From positions 1-44,249 of the forward strand of contig CAIVHG010000008.1 in NCBI GenBank assembly GCA_903905655.1: a stretch of DNA of 44,249 bases, given 5' to 3'. The notes beneath the pieces are model-generated. The model made no database searches. It was given only the letters and a program-made list of their open reading frames with translations, and was not told the origin of the DNA. Positions 43,186-44,249 of the stretch are shown in pieces. The DNA comes from an uncultured beta proteobacterium. Its GTDB lineage: Bacteria; Pseudomonadota; Gammaproteobacteria; Burkholderiales; SG8-41. Every line of letters starts with the position of its first letter. Positions within the stretch are counted from its first letter, which is position 1. The translations under genes and the position numbers were made by a program.

Positions 43186-44249
43186 ATGACTGAGAAAATT
43201 CCAGACGCGCCGGCGCTGATTGAACGCGCAGCCATGCTGTCGCGCTATGTGCAGCGCACGCTTGCCGCCGAGCCGCAGCTGCTGCCCGCCGAAAACATCG
43301 TGAAACCGTTCAGCGCCGATGAGATGCGCGCCTTTCTGGCGGCTGAGAAATCTGGTGACGAAGCTGCCCTGGGGCGCACGCTACGCAGCCTACGCAAAAG
43401 GGTCATGCTGCGCGTGATCGCGCGCGACCTCGGCGGGCTCGCCGCGCTCGCCGAAGTCGTCGCCACGCTGTCCGCGCTCGCAGACGTGGCGCTGGTCGCA
43501 GCGGTCGAATATCTGGACCGCGCGCTGAGCGCGGAATTCGGCGCACCGATGAGCGCGGACGGCAAGCGCGTCCAGCAGTTGCACGTGATCGGCATGGGCA
43601 AGCTCGGCGGCAATGAACTCAATGCCTCCTCAGACATCGACCTCGTGTTCGTCTATCCTGAGGAAGGTCACACGCAGGGCGCGCGCGCGCTCAGCAACCA
43701 TGAGTACTTTATCCGCTACGCGCGGCGGCTGATCGGGCTACTGAACGAAATGACCGCCGACGGCTACGTATTCCGCGTCGACATGCGGCTGCGGCCGCTG
43801 GGCGCCGACGGGCCGCTCGCCTGCAGCTACGGCATGCTCGAGACGTACTTCATCACTCAGGGCCGCGAATGGGAACGCTACGCCTGGATCAAGGCGCGCG
43901 TGATCTGCGGCGACCGCGCAGATGAACTCGCCGAACTGATCCGCCCCTTCGTATTCCGGCGCCACCTCGATTACAGCGCATTCGAATCGCTGCGCGACCT
44001 GCATCAGCAGGTGCGGCGCGAAGTCGAGCGCCGCGACATCCTCGGCAACATCAAGCTCGGGCCGGGCGGCATCCGCGAAATCGAATTCATCGCGCAGCTC
44101 TTCCAGCTGGTGCGCGGCGGACGTGAAGCACCGCTGCGGGCCACGCCCACGCTCACCATCCTGCCGCTGCTCGCCGCGCGCAACCTGATCCCGGCCGAAG
44201 GCGTGCAGGCACTCACCGACGCTTACGTATTCCTGCGTAATCTCGAGCA
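43186..44249 (+). CDS. glnE: Glutamine synthetase adenylyltransferase/deadenylylase, 5' part
   Basis: GlnE adds and removes AMP on glutamine synthetase in response to the PII protein, tuning nitrogen assimilation. Only the first 354 codons are in the window; the full protein would be over 900 residues. The visible part is the N-terminal nucleotidyltransferase domain, the one linked to deadenylylation, with GMGKLGGNELNASSDIDLVF (about 131-150), whose Asp-Ile-Asp binds metal, then FRVDMRLRPLGADGPL and GPGGIREIEFIAQLFQL. AAGGTG lies 6 bp before the ATG. The gene runs off the right edge. Confidence 0.96.
   Translation, partial: MTEKIPDAPALIERAAMLSRYVQRTLAAEPQLLPAENIVKPFSADEMRAFLAAEKSGDEAALGRTLRSLRKRVMLRVIARDLGGLAALAEVVATLSALADVALVAAVEYLDRALSAEFGAPMSADGKRVQQLHVIGMGKLGGNELNASSDIDLVFVYPEEGHTQGARALSNHEYFIRYARRLIGLLNEMTADGYVFRVDMRLRPLGADGPLACSYGMLETYFITQGREWERYAWIKARVICGDRADELAELIRPFVFRRHLDYSAFESLRDLHQQVRREVERRDILGNIKLGPGGIREIEFIAQLFQLVRGGREAPLRATPTLTILPLLAARNLIPAEGVQALTDAYVFLRNLE

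Noticed and set aside
1-44249. CRISPR arrays, tRNA, rRNA, transposases, prophage genes
   Set aside because: Read for repeats with regular spacing, tRNA-like arms and transposase motifs; none seen.

Overview
The window looks like chromosomal DNA of a high-GC betaproteobacterium. The basis is gene order rather than one marker gene: aat-bpt next to pyrD, a soluble rsxB followed by nth and a DUF1841 gene, and glnE divergent from a yhdP-nitrilase-tldD-greB-aroG block are all arrangements known from Burkholderiales, Nitrosomonadales and their relatives. I see no rRNA, tRNA, CRISPR array, insertion sequence, phage gene or plasmid function. The genus cannot be read from the sequence.

Region 1 (1-9154) is an RND efflux operon on the minus strand: adaptor, RND pump, a small DUF2892 membrane protein, a TolC-type channel and finally a large dCache-PAS-PAS histidine kinase. 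It diverges from an ArsR-family repressor. The 176-bp intergenic region holds two adjoining palindromes inside a very good sigma70-type promoter, and a terminator-like hairpin in the operon leader.

Region 2 (9151-15022) is a signalling and envelope-stress stretch: an OmpR/EnvZ-type pair whose sensor loop is rich in Met, Gly and Pro; a divergent small secreted protein that is itself Met/Gly-rich; a SAM methyltransferase that carries a signal peptide; and a minus-strand operon of a TauE/SafE exporter, a small membrane protein and a tandem universal stress protein.

Region 3 (15023-17701) holds pgi and pgl, two sugar-phosphate genes in a row, preceded by a perfect 9-bp inverted repeat and a possible coupled small ORF.

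Region 4 (17704-24177) is a classical AcrAB-OprM type tripartite pump (lipoprotein adaptor, RND pump, lipoprotein channel) with a divergent TetR repressor. The spacer contains an operator that matches the E. coli AcrR box in spacing and nearly in sequence.

Region 5 (24178-34287) is housekeeping: a LOG-family enzyme, the two N-end-rule transferases aat and bpt, an AI-2E-type exporter, then a tight run of pyrD, ald, rsxB, nth and DUF1841, an NAD-binding dehydrogenase, two coupled monohaem cytochromes c and a PduO-type cobalamin adenosyltransferase.

Region 6 (34302-44249) runs on the minus strand from yhdP through nitrilase, tldD, greB and aroG to a lone cyclic-nucleotide-binding protein, with the 5' part of glnE diverging at the right edge.

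The most interesting material is regulatory: the ArsR/RND divergent control region with a possible attenuator, and the Met/Gly-rich sensor plus Met/Gly-rich secreted protein that share 10-bp-phased TGTATC boxes.
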